Assembly: GCA_902496665.1 (NCBI GenBank)
Contig: CABVBU010000021.1
Span: 1 to 54,455 of the forward strand
Length of the DNA: 54,455 bases
Direction of reading: 5' to 3'
DNA from: an uncultured Clostridium sp.
GTDB taxonomy: Bacteria > Bacillota > Clostridia > Lachnospirales > Lachnospiraceae
A program made the translations under genes and the position numbers. Shown one piece after another: positions 24,692 through 33,380 of this stretch (positions are counted from its first letter, which is position 1; every line of letters begins with the position of its first letter). Below the pieces are notes generated by a model. It saw only the letters and a program-made list of their open reading frames with translations. It was not told the origin of the DNA and searched no databases.

Positions 24692-25726
24692 TTATTTGGA
24701 AATCTTGGAAAAATCAAATACAACCTTTAACATATCGCCCGGGTTGTGAGCAAAGTCATCGAATGCCTTTGCAGCATCATCAAATGCATATGTATTTGTG
24801 ATGATCTTGTGGAGCGGTGCCTTGCCTGCGTTCACGATATCGATCAGCTCTAAGAAGTCCTTCTTTAATGCGTTTCTGGAACCGAATACATTTAATTCCT
24901 TCTTCTGGATCAGTGTGAAGTTGAAGTCTAGGTTCTTCTTGCCGACTCCGATCAGGACCATGCGGCCGCCGAAGCAGCAGGCATCGATACAGTTCTGGAA
25001 TGTAGACGGAAGACCAACTGCCTCGATCGTTACATCAAAGCCGTTGCCGTTTGTGATCTCAGCAACACCTTTCTCGAAGTTTTCCGGAGAATCATTTAAT
25101 AAGGTTCCGTCAACACCAAAGTCTTTTGCCATCTCGAGCTTACCTGCGGATACATCGGAGATGTAAACGGTAGCGCCCTTCGCTTTTGCTGCGATCGCTG
25201 CGAGAACACCGATGGTACCAGCACCGACTACGAGGACTTTGTCTCCCTCTTTTACATTTGCGCGGCTCACACCATGGTAGCTGATGCAGAACGGCTCGAT
25301 TGCTGCAAGGGTCTTTGCATCCATTCCCTTACCGTCATACACACGCTCGATCGGCATTGTGATGTATTCCTGGAAAGCACCGTCTCTCTGACATCCCATT
25401 GTCTGGTTGTCCATACATGCGTTTACGATTCCGTGCTCGCAGGAATAGCAGTGTCCGCAGTTGAAGTACGGGTTGCAGGTTACGATCATTCCCGGCTTGA
25501 TGCCGTACGCGTTGTTCTCATCTGCCTCGATAACCTCAGCGGAGAACTCGTGACCCGGGATTCTCGGGTAATCAAAATATGCGAATGTTCCACGGTAGGA
25601 ACCAAGATCGCTTCCGCAGATTCCACCGTAAAGGATCTTTAATAAAACTTCTCCTTCTTTTCTTACCGGCATCTCTACATCTTTAATAGAAACCTGACCC
25701 GGTGCGTCAATATACATTGCTTTCAT
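24692..25726 (-). CDS. Zinc-dependent dehydrogenase, LgoD-like (L-galactonate 5-dehydrogenase type)
   Basis: The 344-residue protein is a medium-chain dehydrogenase. Catalytic zinc ligands appear as Cys37 (GGICGSD), His59-Glu60 (PGHEF) and Glu near 144. A structural zinc is held by Cys90, Cys93, Cys96 and Cys104. The NAD site reads VVGAGTIGVLAA. It is the first gene of the operon, behind AGGAGGAAAC. LgoD of E. coli oxidises L-galactonate to D-tagaturonate, exactly the substrate of UxaB encoded downstream. This makes an LgoD-like role attractive, though other polyol or aldonate substrates remain possible. Confidence 0.82.
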   Translation of the reverse strand: MKAMYIDAPGQVSIKDVEMPVRKEGEVLLKILYGGICGSDLGSYRGTFAYFDYPRIPGHEFSAEVIEADENNAYGIKPGMIVTCNPYFNCGHCYSCEHGIVNACMDNQTMGCQRDGAFQEYITMPIERVYDGKGMDAKTLAAIEPFCISYHGVSRANVKEGDKVLVVGAGTIGVLAAIAAKAKGATVYISDVSAGKLEMAKDFGVDGTLLNDSPENFEKGVAEITNGNGFDVTIEAVGLPSTFQNCIDACCFGGRMVLIGVGKKNLDFNFTLIQKKELNVFGSRNALKKDFLELIDIVNAGKAPLHKIITNTYAFDDAAKAFDDFAHNPGDMLKVVFDFSKISK

Positions 25727-25798
25727 CGTTGTTTCCTCCTAAATTTTACGATTTTTGCCTTCTGTATAATTTTTCAAAATCAAATCTGTTGTATTCTT

Positions 25799-25812
25799 TG
25801 TTGTATACAACA
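25799..25812. promoter_or_regulatory. 14-bp palindromic operator for the GntR regulator
   Basis: TGTTGTATACAACA is a perfect palindrome just downstream of the -10 box of the operon promoter. A wider inverted repeat, ATCTGTTGTAT at 25784-25794 and ATACAACAGAT at 25805-25815, overlaps it. Sites of the type TTGTATACAA are typical for FCD-type GntR repressors. Binding here would block transcription start. Confidence 0.75.
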
Positions 25813-25813
25813 G

Positions 25814-25841
25814 ATTATAGTACATTTTACACCAATGTCAA
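25814..25841 (-). promoter_or_regulatory. Consensus promoter of the dehydrogenase-TRAP-uxa operon
   Basis: Reading on the minus strand, TTGACA (25836-25841), a 16-base spacer and TATAAT (25814-25819) match both sigma-A hexamers exactly. The start site would fall inside the palindromic operator, which fits a strong promoter kept off by repressor. Confidence 0.85.
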
Positions 25842-25948
25842 TAAGTGTTAAGAAATTTGCACCACTTTTGACTTTTTCAACAAAATCGAGCTTTTTGGCT
25901 TGTGCAAAACGCCAATTGACGTTTTTGGCAAAAACCGTCGACATCTGC

Positions 25949-25977
25949 TTGAAAACGATTTTGTTTTGTGTTAGTAT
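25949..25977 (+). promoter_or_regulatory. Promoter of the GntR regulator gene
   Basis: TTGAAA (25949-25954), a 17-base spacer and TAGTAT (25972-25977) precede the regulator start codon by about 47 bases. Confidence 0.6.
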
Positions 25978-26023
25978 GAGACTATATATTTTTTTATTGT
26001 GAAGAAAAAGACAGGAGTCCATT

Positions 26024-26707
26024 ATGCCTAAAATAAACCTGAAAACCCTGGCGTACAATGCGATCCGTTCCAAGATTGTCACTTGTCAGTATGCGCCGGG
26101 TACTTTTTTGAATGAAGAACAGCTTACCACTGAATTATCTCTAAGCCGTACCCCGGTGCGGGACGCGCTTGGACGTCTCGAACAGGAAGGTCTTCTGGAA
26201 ATCCGCCCGAAATGCGGAATTCTCGTTCGTCCTCTGACATTAAATGATATTGATATGATCTTTGAAGTCCGAATGATGTATGAGCCGTATGTCCTGACCC
26301 ATTACGGAGCAAATCTTTCCGTCTCCGCTTTGAATGAATTCTATGATATTTTCAAGAAATGGGATCCTAGCAAAGAAATCTATCGGGACAAGGATTCCTT
26401 CTACGACCTTGATTATCGCTTCCATGCGTTGATCATGTCCGCCTGCCCGAATGAATTTATCAACAGAAGCTACGATACGATCCAGACGCAGAATGAGCGT
26501 TTCCGATACATGACCGGAAATGTTTCGAATTTCCGTCTGGAGGCGACCTTCAAGGAGCACATGGCCATCGTAGAACCGTGCCTGAAGGGTGACTGGGAAA
26601 AAGCAAAAGAGCAGCTCATCTACCACCTTGAACAATCAAAAGCTTCCGCGTTCCGTCTCGTTGCTGCTTCCGAGGCAAACAACCTCGCACATCGTATGAC
26701 TCTTTAA
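26024..26707 (+). CDS. GntR-family regulator with FCD ligand domain
   Basis: The 227-residue protein has a winged helix at about 5-70 (LTTELSLSRTPVRDALGRLEQEGLLEI) and an all-helical FCD domain with metal- and ligand-binding positions in YDLDYRFHALI and FKEHMAIV. Regulators of this kind, such as UxuR and ExuR, respond to uronates or their breakdown products. It diverges from the altronate operon over about 300 bases that hold the operator and both promoters. It most likely represses that operon until a sugar acid binds. AGGAG precedes the ATG. Confidence 0.92.
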   Translation: MPKINLKTLAYNAIRSKIVTCQYAPGTFLNEEQLTTELSLSRTPVRDALGRLEQEGLLEIRPKCGILVRPLTLNDIDMIFEVRMMYEPYVLTHYGANLSVSALNEFYDIFKKWDPSKEIYRDKDSFYDLDYRFHALIMSACPNEFINRSYDTIQTQNERFRYMTGNVSNFRLEATFKEHMAIVEPCLKGDWEKAKEQLIYHLEQSKASAFRLVAASEANNLAHRMTL

Positions 26708-26721
26708 ATACTCAAAACTAC

Positions 26722-26765
26722 AAAATCCGGATCTGGTATCTTCTGAGAAACCAGATTCGGATTTT
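26722..26765. terminator. Two-way terminator between the GntR gene and dus
   Basis: AAAATCCGGATCTGGT (26722-26737) pairs with ACCAGATTCGGATTTT (26750-26765) apart from one wobble, with T-runs on both sides. It separates two convergent genes. Confidence 0.75.
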
Positions 26766-26851
26766 CTTTATTCTTTCAGAATTTTCTGTGATGGCAGCTG
26801 CTTTATTGTCCGTATGTCATGTAAACAGGGTGAAATTACTTTAGTAGGATT

Positions 26852-27811
26852 TTATAATCTCGTCCCGATCAGCTCCGTCAGCTCCTCCAGTGTCGCAACC
26901 GAATTGATCTCATTTCTTAATGCCGCAGAATTCGGATACCCGGCGGTATACCAGGCAACGTGCTTCCGCATCTCCCGCATTCCCGCGAGCTCGCCTTTAA
27001 ACTCCATCATCATCTGGCCATGGCGCAGGATCATGGCTTTCAGCTCCTCCACCGATGGTCTTGGGAGGAGTTCCCCGGTATCGAGGTAGTGGGTGATCTG
27101 CTTAAAGATCCACGGGTTTCCCTTCGCGCCCCGGGCCACCATGATCCCGTCACAGCCCGTCTCCTCCACAAGGCGCTTCGCATCCAGCGGTGTAAAGACA
27201 TCTCCGTTTCCGATCACCGGGATCTTCACAGCGTTTTTGACCTCGCGGATGATGCTCCAGTCAGCTTTTCCGGAGTAATACTGCTCTCTCGTTCTTCCAT
27301 GGACAGCCACCGCCGCCACACCGGCGCTCTCGGCGATTTTTGCGATCTCCACGGCGTTGATGCAGGTATCGTCAAAACCCTTGCGAAATTTCACAGTCAC
27401 CGGCTTTTTCACCGCTTTCACGAGTTTCGTGAGAATTTCCTCCACCAGCTTCGGATTTCTCATGAGGGCAGAGCCTTCGCCGTTCTTTACGATCTTCGGC
27501 ACCGGGCAGCCCATGTTGATATCGAAAATATCGTATGGACCATCCTCCAGGCTCGCCGCGATATCCGCAACGATATCCGGATCAGAGCCAAAAAGCTGCA
27601 GGGACACGGGACGTTCCCGCTCATCCACCTTTAAGAGCTCCTGAGTATTTTTATTCTTGTAGAGGATCGCCTTCGCGCTCACCATCTCCATGCACACCAG
27701 ACCCGCTCCCTGCTCCCTGCAAAGAATCCGGTAGGTCATATCCGTCACGCCCGCCATTGGGGCGAGGATCACATTGTTTTCAAGTTCCAAATTTCCGATC
27801 TTTAACTTCAT
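26852..27811 (-). CDS. dus: tRNA-dihydrouridine synthase (DusB type)
   Basis: The 319-residue flavoprotein starts at ATG 27811 and is a TIM barrel with LAPMAGVTD at residues 17-24, the catalytic Cys102 in NMGCPVPKIVKNGEGSALM, KFRKGFDD and VHGRTREQYY. It reduces uridines in the D-loop of tRNA with FMN and NADPH. Its start overlaps the stop of the upstream wall-protein gene by four bases (ATGA), with GGGAG inside that gene. A much longer in-frame reading covers the wall-protein gene out of frame and is rejected. Confidence 0.95.
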   Translation of the reverse strand: MKLKIGNLELENNVILAPMAGVTDMTYRILCREQGAGLVCMEMVSAKAILYKNKNTQELLKVDERERPVSLQLFGSDPDIVADIAASLEDGPYDIFDINMGCPVPKIVKNGEGSALMRNPKLVEEILTKLVKAVKKPVTVKFRKGFDDTCINAVEIAKIAESAGVAAVAVHGRTREQYYSGKADWSIIREVKNAVKIPVIGNGDVFTPLDAKRLVEETGCDGIMVARGAKGNPWIFKQITHYLDTGELLPRPSVEELKAMILRHGQMMMEFKGELAGMREMRKHVAWYTAGYPNSAALRNEINSVATLEELTELIGTRL

Positions 27812-28590
27812 TGAATCAAAACTCCCTCTGCGTTTACGTACCGTCCGTCCGGCGCATAAGCGTTGGTTAACATGTCCCCGTCTGGTTTCTGGAAGTAGTA
27901 CCAGCTGCCCTGGGAGTTGACCCATCCGTATGCCATCGTTCCGTCCGTATTCAGGAAATAATATTTTCCTTCTTTCAAGAGCCAGCCCGTCTGCATAGCT
28001 CCTTTGCTGTTTAAATAGTACCAGTTTCCATTGACATTCTGCCAGCCGGTCTGCATGATCCCATACATATCCAGCAGGTATGTCTTTCCATCTACATAGC
28101 CCCACTGGCTCGAGACCGGATTTCCGTCCAGCTTATATAAAGCCCATTTCCCGTCAGCCCGCTGTCTCCAGCTGCCGCCGCGGTAGGTATTGTGGATGTA
28201 GATCGTGCTGTTTTCTGTTTTTGCGTACTGCTGTGCCGCCTCGCTTCCCGGGCCTTTCGAGTACACGTAATCTTTCTCGCTGTCAAGGCCGCCGCCCGGA
28301 TTGGAGCCGGTTGCACCAGGTCCGACGTTGGAGGTCCAGCCGTTGTTATAGGCTGGGTTGTTTTCCGGCTGCTCCTGATAGTATACAATCTCGTGGTCTT
28401 CCATGCCCGGACCCAGGTTAAATGCGTAGGAAGTCATTCCGGCAGCACCCAGAACTGTTATGCCGAAAAGTGCGGCGCCGACAGTCTTGATAACCGATGC
28501 CTTCATATCTTTCCACGCGGTTTTATGATTCAGACATGCTGTATTGTTTCTGATCCTGTTTATTCTGTTTTTTCGATCCGTTCTTCTCAT
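27808..28590 (-). CDS. Exported wall-binding repeat protein (choline-binding-like)
   Basis: The 260-residue protein starts at ATG 28590 behind CGGAGGAC. A long basic N-terminus precedes a membrane or signal helix at about 35-55. After a Gly/Asn/Pro-rich stretch there are about five tandem repeats of the GWQNVNGNWYYLNSKGAMQTGW type (about 140-260). Such repeats bind teichoic-acid choline or other wall polymers. No catalytic domain is seen. It overlaps dus by four bases, an unusual coupling of a surface protein with a tRNA-modifying enzyme. Confidence 0.82.
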   Translation of the reverse strand: MRRTDRKNRINRIRNNTACLNHKTAWKDMKASVIKTVGAALFGITVLGAAGMTSYAFNLGPGMEDHEIVYYQEQPENNPAYNNGWTSNVGPGATGSNPGGGLDSEKDYVYSKGPGSEAAQQYAKTENSTIYIHNTYRGGSWRQRADGKWALYKLDGNPVSSQWGYVDGKTYLLDMYGIMQTGWQNVNGNWYYLNSKGAMQTGWLLKEGKYYFLNTDGTMAYGWVNSQGSWYYFQKPDGDMLTNAYAPDGRYVNAEGVLIQ

Positions 28591-28685
28591 ACCGTGTCCT
28601 CCGATACGGGATATTTGTTTCGCTTCTCCACCAGTAAAACAAACCATTAACAGTTGCTGTGGGGATTCGAAAGCAAATACAAATT

Positions 28686-29057
28686 TTATTCCCCCTCTTT
28701 TTCCAGCTGGTCTTCCAGCTTGCCGCCGAGAAATACCACGCGGTAGAATAACTCCAGGGATTCTAAAAGTTCTTTCTTTTCTCTCTGGTACTGGCGGATC
28801 TTAAGGCTGCTGCCGATCTCATCGAAGAGATAATCCTGGTCCTCCGCCTCCACGCGGAACTCGAGGTTTCCTTCCGGGGTGAATTCAAGGAAGAGGATGC
28901 CGCCTACGTCCTCGGTGAATAGAACGCACATGATCTGCAGTTCCTTTTTGATGTTTTCCGGGAGAAGTTTGAATTTCTCGTTAAAGTAATATTTCTGCTG
29001 GTATGAGTTTGCACCGCAGAGAATGATGTTTTCCTGTTTATTGTTATTTTCTGTCAT
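28686..29057 (-). CDS. Small conserved Lachnospiraceae protein (DUF6145-like)
   Basis: The 123-residue soluble protein has no signal peptide or membrane helix. Features are ILCGANSYQQKYYFN near the N-terminus, a central LFTEDVGGILFLEFTPEGNLEF and a C-terminal coiled region (KIRQYQREKKELLESLELFYRVVF). It resembles family DUF6145 as I recall it, which has no known function. The start codon lies 12 bases behind ACGGAG. Confidence 0.65.
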   Translation of the reverse strand: MTENNNKQENIILCGANSYQQKYYFNEKFKLLPENIKKELQIMCVLFTEDVGGILFLEFTPEGNLEFRVEAEDQDYLFDEIGSSLKIRQYQREKKELLESLELFYRVVFLGGKLEDQLEKEGE

Positions 29058-29205
29058 GATATATGTTTGCTCCGTTTCCCGTTATATCGTGCGATTTTTC
29101 TCTTTATCGATCTGTTATCTAAGTTCTAATGCATATTTAATTCTTTATTTTATATAACCTGTCCATGATTTCAGTATTTTTGAGGCTAAACTGCTTTAGA
29201 AGATA

Positions 29206-29856
29206 TTACAGGTATTTTAAAATATCAGATATCGAATCAATATGATAATCCGCCTTGCTCTGGTCGAATCCGAACCGGTCATCTTTCAAACCGGCGATCG
29301 ACATACCGGCCCGGTACGCCGCCTCGATGCCCACGGTGGAATCTTCCACCACGAAGCACTCGTCCTCGCGGATTCCCAGAATATTCGCCGTATAGTGGTA
29401 GATCTCCGGGTTCGGCTTACTCTGTTTAAACTGCTTTCCGCTGACGATGAGGTCAAATTCCGGGCGCATGCCGACCTCCTCCACGATCCTCGAGATCAGC
29501 TTCGGACCTGTGGAGGATACAAGAGCGACTATATAGCCGCGGCGCTTTAATTCCTGCACTGTGGTCTTCATCTCCGGGCGGAAGATCTTCCTGTAGTCGA
29601 TCTGGCTGTAGATGTCCCTGCCAGCCCACTCTTTTATCAGTGTCTCCCAGCTCTCACCGTTGTCTACGGCCCGCTCCATGACCCTCCAGCTATCCTGCCT
29701 GCTGCGGCCCACCATCGGGTTGATATCTTCCATTGTCACCGCCGGGTTCTTTTCTTTTGCGAACTCCAGCAGGTATTTCATATATACAAATTCACTGTCT
29801 ACCATAACGCCGTCCATATCAAAGAGGACTGCGCGGATCGGGCGTGTGATTTTCAT
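29206..29856 (-). CDS. HAD-family phosphatase (beta-phosphoglucomutase-like)
   Basis: The 216-residue protein has HAD motif 1 as LFDMDGVMVDSE (residues 11-22) with nucleophile Asp13 and acid/base Asp15. Motif 2 is VSSTG, motif 3 has Lys near KQSKPNPEIY, and motif 4 is VVEDSTVGIEAAYRAG. The helical cap lies between motifs 1 and 2. Members hydrolyse sugar phosphates or isomerise beta-glucose 1-phosphate, and the exact substrate cannot be told. It is preceded by AAAGGAA and stands alone. Confidence 0.88.
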   Translation of the reverse strand: MKITRPIRAVLFDMDGVMVDSEFVYMKYLLEFAKEKNPAVTMEDINPMVGRSRQDSWRVMERAVDNGESWETLIKEWAGRDIYSQIDYRKIFRPEMKTTVQELKRRGYIVALVSSTGPKLISRIVEEVGMRPEFDLIVSGKQFKQSKPNPEIYHYTANILGIREDECFVVEDSTVGIEAAYRAGMSIAGLKDDRFGFDQSKADYHIDSISDILKYL

Positions 29857-30000
29857 GTGTATTCCTTTCTAATGACCTGTCAAAATAGTTTCTGTGTTTT
29901 TCTCGCTCTCGTTCCAGTCAGGAATGACGCACAGCGAATTTAACTGATTTAAATTGTTTTATCATAAGGATCTTAATGCGACTCCCCATAATACAGAAAA

Positions 30001-30022
30001 GGCGGCTTAAGTGTAAGCCGCC
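30001..30022 (-). terminator. Terminator of the cytidylate-kinase-like gene
   Basis: Perfect 9-bp arms GGCGGCTTA and TAAGCCGCC with a four-base loop, followed by TTTTC on the minus strand, lie 21 nt after the stop codon. Confidence 0.85.
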
Positions 30023-30043
30023 TATATTCTATCGTATTTCCCT

Positions 30044-30682
30044 CTATTTTGCAACAAGCCCGCGCATTTTCAGGTAGTCTACCACGCACTCCACCATATC
30101 ATCGTAGGAAAGCTTCGTGGTGTTGATCATCAGATCATAGTTTTCAAGATTCTCCCAGCTCTTTCCGGTATAGTAGCGGTAATAGTCGCGGCGCTCCCGG
30201 TCGATCCGCTTAATATTTTTTAAGATATCTTCCTCCGGGAAGTATCCTTTCTCGCGGACCTTGTTAATCCTCTCCTCGATCTCCGCATACACGAAGATCC
30301 GGACAAGATTTTCGGTTCCGTCGAGGACATAGTCGGCACAGCGGCCGATAATAATACAGGATTCTTCCTGAGCCAGTTTCCGGATGACCGATGACTGGAA
30401 CCGGAACAGATTGTCGGAGGAGATCAGGTCTGATCCCAGGGACGGAGTTCCGTTTTCCGGAATCAGGGAATGGATAATTCGGTATAACAGCTTATTTCCG
30501 GCTTTTTCGTCTGCAAGATGGAAATAGCTCTCGCGGATTCCACTCTCCTCGGAGGTCATCTTTAAGATCTCCTTATCGTAAACATGGAGTCCAAGGCGCT
30601 CACCAAGACGCTTCGCCATCTCCGCTCCGCCGCTTCCGTACTGTCTTCCGACCGTGATCACAAATTTCTTATTCTCAGCCAT
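30044..30682 (-). CDS. Cytidylate kinase-like protein
   Basis: The 212-residue protein starts at ATG 30682 behind AAGGAGGC. Its N-terminus, FVITVGRQYGSGGAEMAKRLGERLG, is a P-loop of the cytidylate-kinase-like type; CIIIGRCADYVL and RIDRERRDYYRYYTG are further family signatures. Proteins of this group are common in Clostridia and are distinct from true Cmk. The substrate, a nucleotide or another small molecule, is not established. Confidence 0.85.
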   Translation of the reverse strand: MAENKKFVITVGRQYGSGGAEMAKRLGERLGLHVYDKEILKMTSEESGIRESYFHLADEKAGNKLLYRIIHSLIPENGTPSLGSDLISSDNLFRFQSSVIRKLAQEESCIIIGRCADYVLDGTENLVRIFVYAEIEERINKVREKGYFPEEDILKNIKRIDRERRDYYRYYTGKSWENLENYDLMINTTKLSYDDMVECVVDYLKMRGLVAK

Positions 30683-30760
30683 AAATGCCTCCTTCTTCCC
30701 CTCCCGCCTCTCGGCAGATGTACCTGGAAAAGTCATGGGAATGCTTTTTATTCTATCTGT

Positions 30761-30769
30761 ATTTTACCA
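30761..30769 (-). promoter_or_regulatory. Extended -10 promoter of the kinase-like gene
   Basis: The minus strand reads TGGTAAAAT, an extended -10 element about 80 nt upstream of the start codon at 30682, with no strong -35 box. Confidence 0.4.
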
Positions 30770-30863
30770 TATATAGTTTGAAATTTTAAGTCTTTTTTAT
30801 AATATTTTCGCTGTTTTTCAGCTCCTTCGTAAGCTTCACAATTACAAAATACAGGCATATAAC

Positions 30864-31649
30864 TCATGTCTTTACAAGCAGTGTCGGATATCCCAGCTTT
30901 CGAAGCTCCTGCTCCTGCCGCACTGCATTTTCCATATTCCGGAATGCCCCGGCGCGGACATAATAAAGTCCATCCTTAAACGTCATAAACGCAGGGAATC
31001 CCTGGGCTTTCAGGCGCTCCACTTCCCTCTCCGCGTTGGCTCTTACCCGGTAGATCCCGGTCTGAACCATATAAAAGCCTGGCATCTCCTCGCCTGCCGT
31101 CTGCTTTTCCAGCTCCGCAAACGTCTGCACGATCCCATCCGCGATGGCATCCGCGGTCCGGCTCATGTTCTGATCGAAGAAGTCATTGTCCTTCTCATTA
31201 TCGATAAATCCAACTTCCACAAGAACTGCCGGAAGCGCTGTATCCCTGAGGACCACAAGGTTCGGCCGCTCACCGATTCCAAGGTCCTTCCAGCCCACCG
31301 CCGCAAGCTTTTTGTTAATATTCTCCGCAAATGTCTCCGCGTCGCCTCCCCTCCCGAAGATCAGGCTCAGAGTCCCGGAAGCAGACCCCGGCACCGCCAT
31401 GGCATTCCGATGGATCGACAAAAACAGATCTGCCGTGGAGCTGTTCCCGATCTGCGCCTTCTCATATGGACTGTTGTATACATCACCGACTCTCGTGTAC
31501 TCCACCCGGATCCCCCGGCGCTCCAGGGCGTTTCCGATATCATAAGACAACGCCAGCGTATCGTCCTTCTCCCGTCTGTTCTCATATACCGCCCCCGGAT
31601 CACTCCCGCCGTGACCCGGATCAATGATGACACTGTTCTGCTTTGCCAA
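30864..31649 (-). CDS. N-acetylmuramoyl-L-alanine amidase with SPOR domain
   Basis: The 261-residue protein starts with TTG behind AAGGAG. The Amidase_3 domain (about 5-175) shows IDPGHGGSDPGA (zinc His and catalytic surroundings), the zinc Glu in YENRREKD, LSIHRNA and VEVGFIDNEKD with the catalytic Glu. A C-terminal SPOR domain (about 190-260) binds denuded peptidoglycan strands. The enzyme cleaves the amide bond between MurNAc and the stem peptide. No signal peptide is visible, which is unusual for a wall enzyme; related CwlD-type amidases act in sporulation. Confidence 0.9.
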   Translation of the reverse strand: MAKQNSVIIDPGHGGSDPGAVYENRREKDDTLALSYDIGNALERRGIRVEYTRVGDVYNSPYEKAQIGNSSTADLFLSIHRNAMAVPGSASGTLSLIFGRGGDAETFAENINKKLAAVGWKDLGIGERPNLVVLRDTALPAVLVEVGFIDNEKDNDFFDQNMSRTADAIADGIVQTFAELEKQTAGEEMPGFYMVQTGIYRVRANAEREVERLKAQGFPAFMTFKDGLYYVRAGAFRNMENAVRQEQELRKLGYPTLLVKT

Positions 31650-31841
31650 AATTATTCTCCTTTTTCATAAATTTTATGATATGATACAATCATTGAGTCC
31701 AAAATCTGCGCTGTCCGGATACCCACAGCGATTTTTTGAATGAATGATCGGATACCTTATCATATTCCCGTATCATCAGACCTGCGCCATCCATGTCTTA
31801 AAACTTTCCCTGGCAATCACACGAAAGGATCTCTTTACACC

Positions 31842-32864
31842 ATGTTAATCGTATTCAACCAGATGGTGAGTCTCTTTCTCTTAATGCTCACCGGCTATCT
31901 CGCCAACCGATCCGGCGTGATCGATAAGACTTTTGAGTCGAAGGTCTCCCGATTTATCGTCAATATCTCCCTGCCCGCGACGATCTTAAACGCGGTCACG
32001 GGATCTGATATGGCCCATGACCAGGAGATGCTGCCGATCTTTGTGGCGGCGGTCTCCATCTTCCTGGTGGCCCATGTGGTCTGCCACTTTATTCAGAAGA
32101 TCATCCGCTGGAACCCGACCTATGAGCTGATGCTAAACTACAGCAACCTGGGATTTATGGGAATCCCGATCATCTCCACGATCTACGGTGGGGAGTATGT
32201 GCTGCATGTCTCGATCTTTATGATGACATTTAACCTGAGCCTGTTCAGTTACGGAGTGTATCTGCTGTCAAAAGATGACGTAAAAAATAAGCCTGCAGTG
32301 CCTGCTTCCAACTCTGAACGGCTTTCTGCAAAAAGTACTGCCGCGGCTGCTGTTTCTGAGGCGCAGGCTGCCGCTCCAAAAAACAGCGGTTCTCAGAAAT
32401 CCACCGGGTTCAGCGTCAAAAAGCTTCTCTCCCCCGGAATCCTCTCCGCATTCCTCGCCATCGGCATTTATCTTCTCGATATCCGCCTCCCGCAGCATGC
32501 GGTCAGCCTGTTTTCCACCGTTGGCACCACAACAACACCGCTCGCGATGATCGTCATCGGTTCCACTCTGGCCGGAGTGAAGTTTTCCACGGTGTTTACC
32601 GATAAGGAATTGTATCTCTTCTCCTTCCTGAAGCTCCTGGTTCTCCCGATGATTACCTTTTTCGTCCTGAGATTCTTTATCAAAGACCGTACATTATTGG
32701 AGATCTCCACGATCCTCTCCGGCTGCCCCATCGCTGGAAACGTGTCCATGCTCTGTATGGAATACAACCGGGATGTCACCCTGGTGTCGAAAGGGATCTG
32801 TATCTCCACTCTGCTGTCCATGATCTCGATCCCAATCGTGTCGGCATTGGTTGCGATCTTATAA
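31842..32864 (+). CDS. AEC family transporter
   Basis: The 340-residue protein starts at ATG 31842 with AAAGGA 12 bases upstream. It has about ten membrane helices in two halves; LMLTGYLANRSGVID at the start and GCPIAGNVSMLCMEYNRD near the end are typical of the auxin efflux carrier family. The central loop (about 145-180) has a Ser/Ala/Lys-rich insert. Bacterial members export or import malate, malonate or other organic acids. The substrate is unknown. Confidence 0.88.
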   Translation: MLIVFNQMVSLFLLMLTGYLANRSGVIDKTFESKVSRFIVNISLPATILNAVTGSDMAHDQEMLPIFVAAVSIFLVAHVVCHFIQKIIRWNPTYELMLNYSNLGFMGIPIISTIYGGEYVLHVSIFMMTFNLSLFSYGVYLLSKDDVKNKPAVPASNSERLSAKSTAAAAVSEAQAAAPKNSGSQKSTGFSVKKLLSPGILSAFLAIGIYLLDIRLPQHAVSLFSTVGTTTTPLAMIVIGSTLAGVKFSTVFTDKELYLFSFLKLLVLPMITFFVLRFFIKDRTLLEISTILSGCPIAGNVSMLCMEYNRDVTLVSKGICISTLLSMISIPIVSALVAIL

Positions 32865-32868
32865 CAGC

Positions 32869-32926
32869 AAAAAGGACACCTGAACCAGAAATACCTGTGA
32901 GTATCTCTCGTTCAGATGTCCTTTTT
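32869..32926. terminator. Two-way terminator between the AEC and Lrp genes
   Basis: AAAAAGGACACCTGAAC pairs with GTTCAGATGTCCTTTTT apart from one mismatch, with A/T runs on both sides. It separates two convergent genes. Confidence 0.85.
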
Positions 32927-32942
32927 ATTTTTCCTATGTATC

Positions 32943-33380
32943 TTATTCCTGTACCTGCACGCCCCTTGGACCTACGTGGGTGGCGAATACCACCTGGGTG
33001 CTGGTCTTGCCGAACTTCTGGAGCTGACCGAGGAAGGTGTCGAGCTGCATTGTGCTCTCGAAAGCAACCTTCATGATCACGGAGTATTCTCCGGTAACGC
33101 TGCTGCACTCTAAAATGTTCGGGATTCCTTCCGCATAGTGATAGAATTTCTGCTTGTCCTCCGGAAGCACGTTGAGATTGATGAACGCGAGGATGTGATA
33201 TCCAAGCTTCATCGGGTCGATCTGTGCCTGATAGGATGTGATGATTCCATCTTTCTCCAGTTTTTCAATTCTTGCTGAAACCGCCGGGGAAGAAAGAAAT
33301 GTCTTCTCCGCGATCATTTTCAAGGACGCTCTCGCGTTATGCTGCAGGATCTGCAGAATCTCCCTGTCAATATGATCCAT
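32943..33380 (-). CDS. Lrp/AsnC-family regulator
   Basis: The 145-residue protein starts at ATG 33380 behind AAGGAG. It has an N-terminal helix-turn-helix (about 1-50; MIAEKTFLSSPAVSARIEKLEKDGII) and an effector RAM domain (about 65-140). Such regulators sense amino acids or other small molecules and form octamers. It faces the AEC transporter gene and may control nearby genes or act more widely. Confidence 0.9.
   Translation of the reverse strand: MDHIDREILQILQHNARASLKMIAEKTFLSSPAVSARIEKLEKDGIITSYQAQIDPMKLGYHILAFINLNVLPEDKQKFYHYAEGIPNILECSSVTGEYSVIMKVAFESTMQLDTFLGQLQKFGKTSTQVVFATHVGPRGVQVQE

Noticed and set aside
27812..28105. Long N-terminal extension of dus
   Set aside because: It covers the wall-binding protein gene in another frame; the true start has a ribosome binding site and matches the family's beginning.
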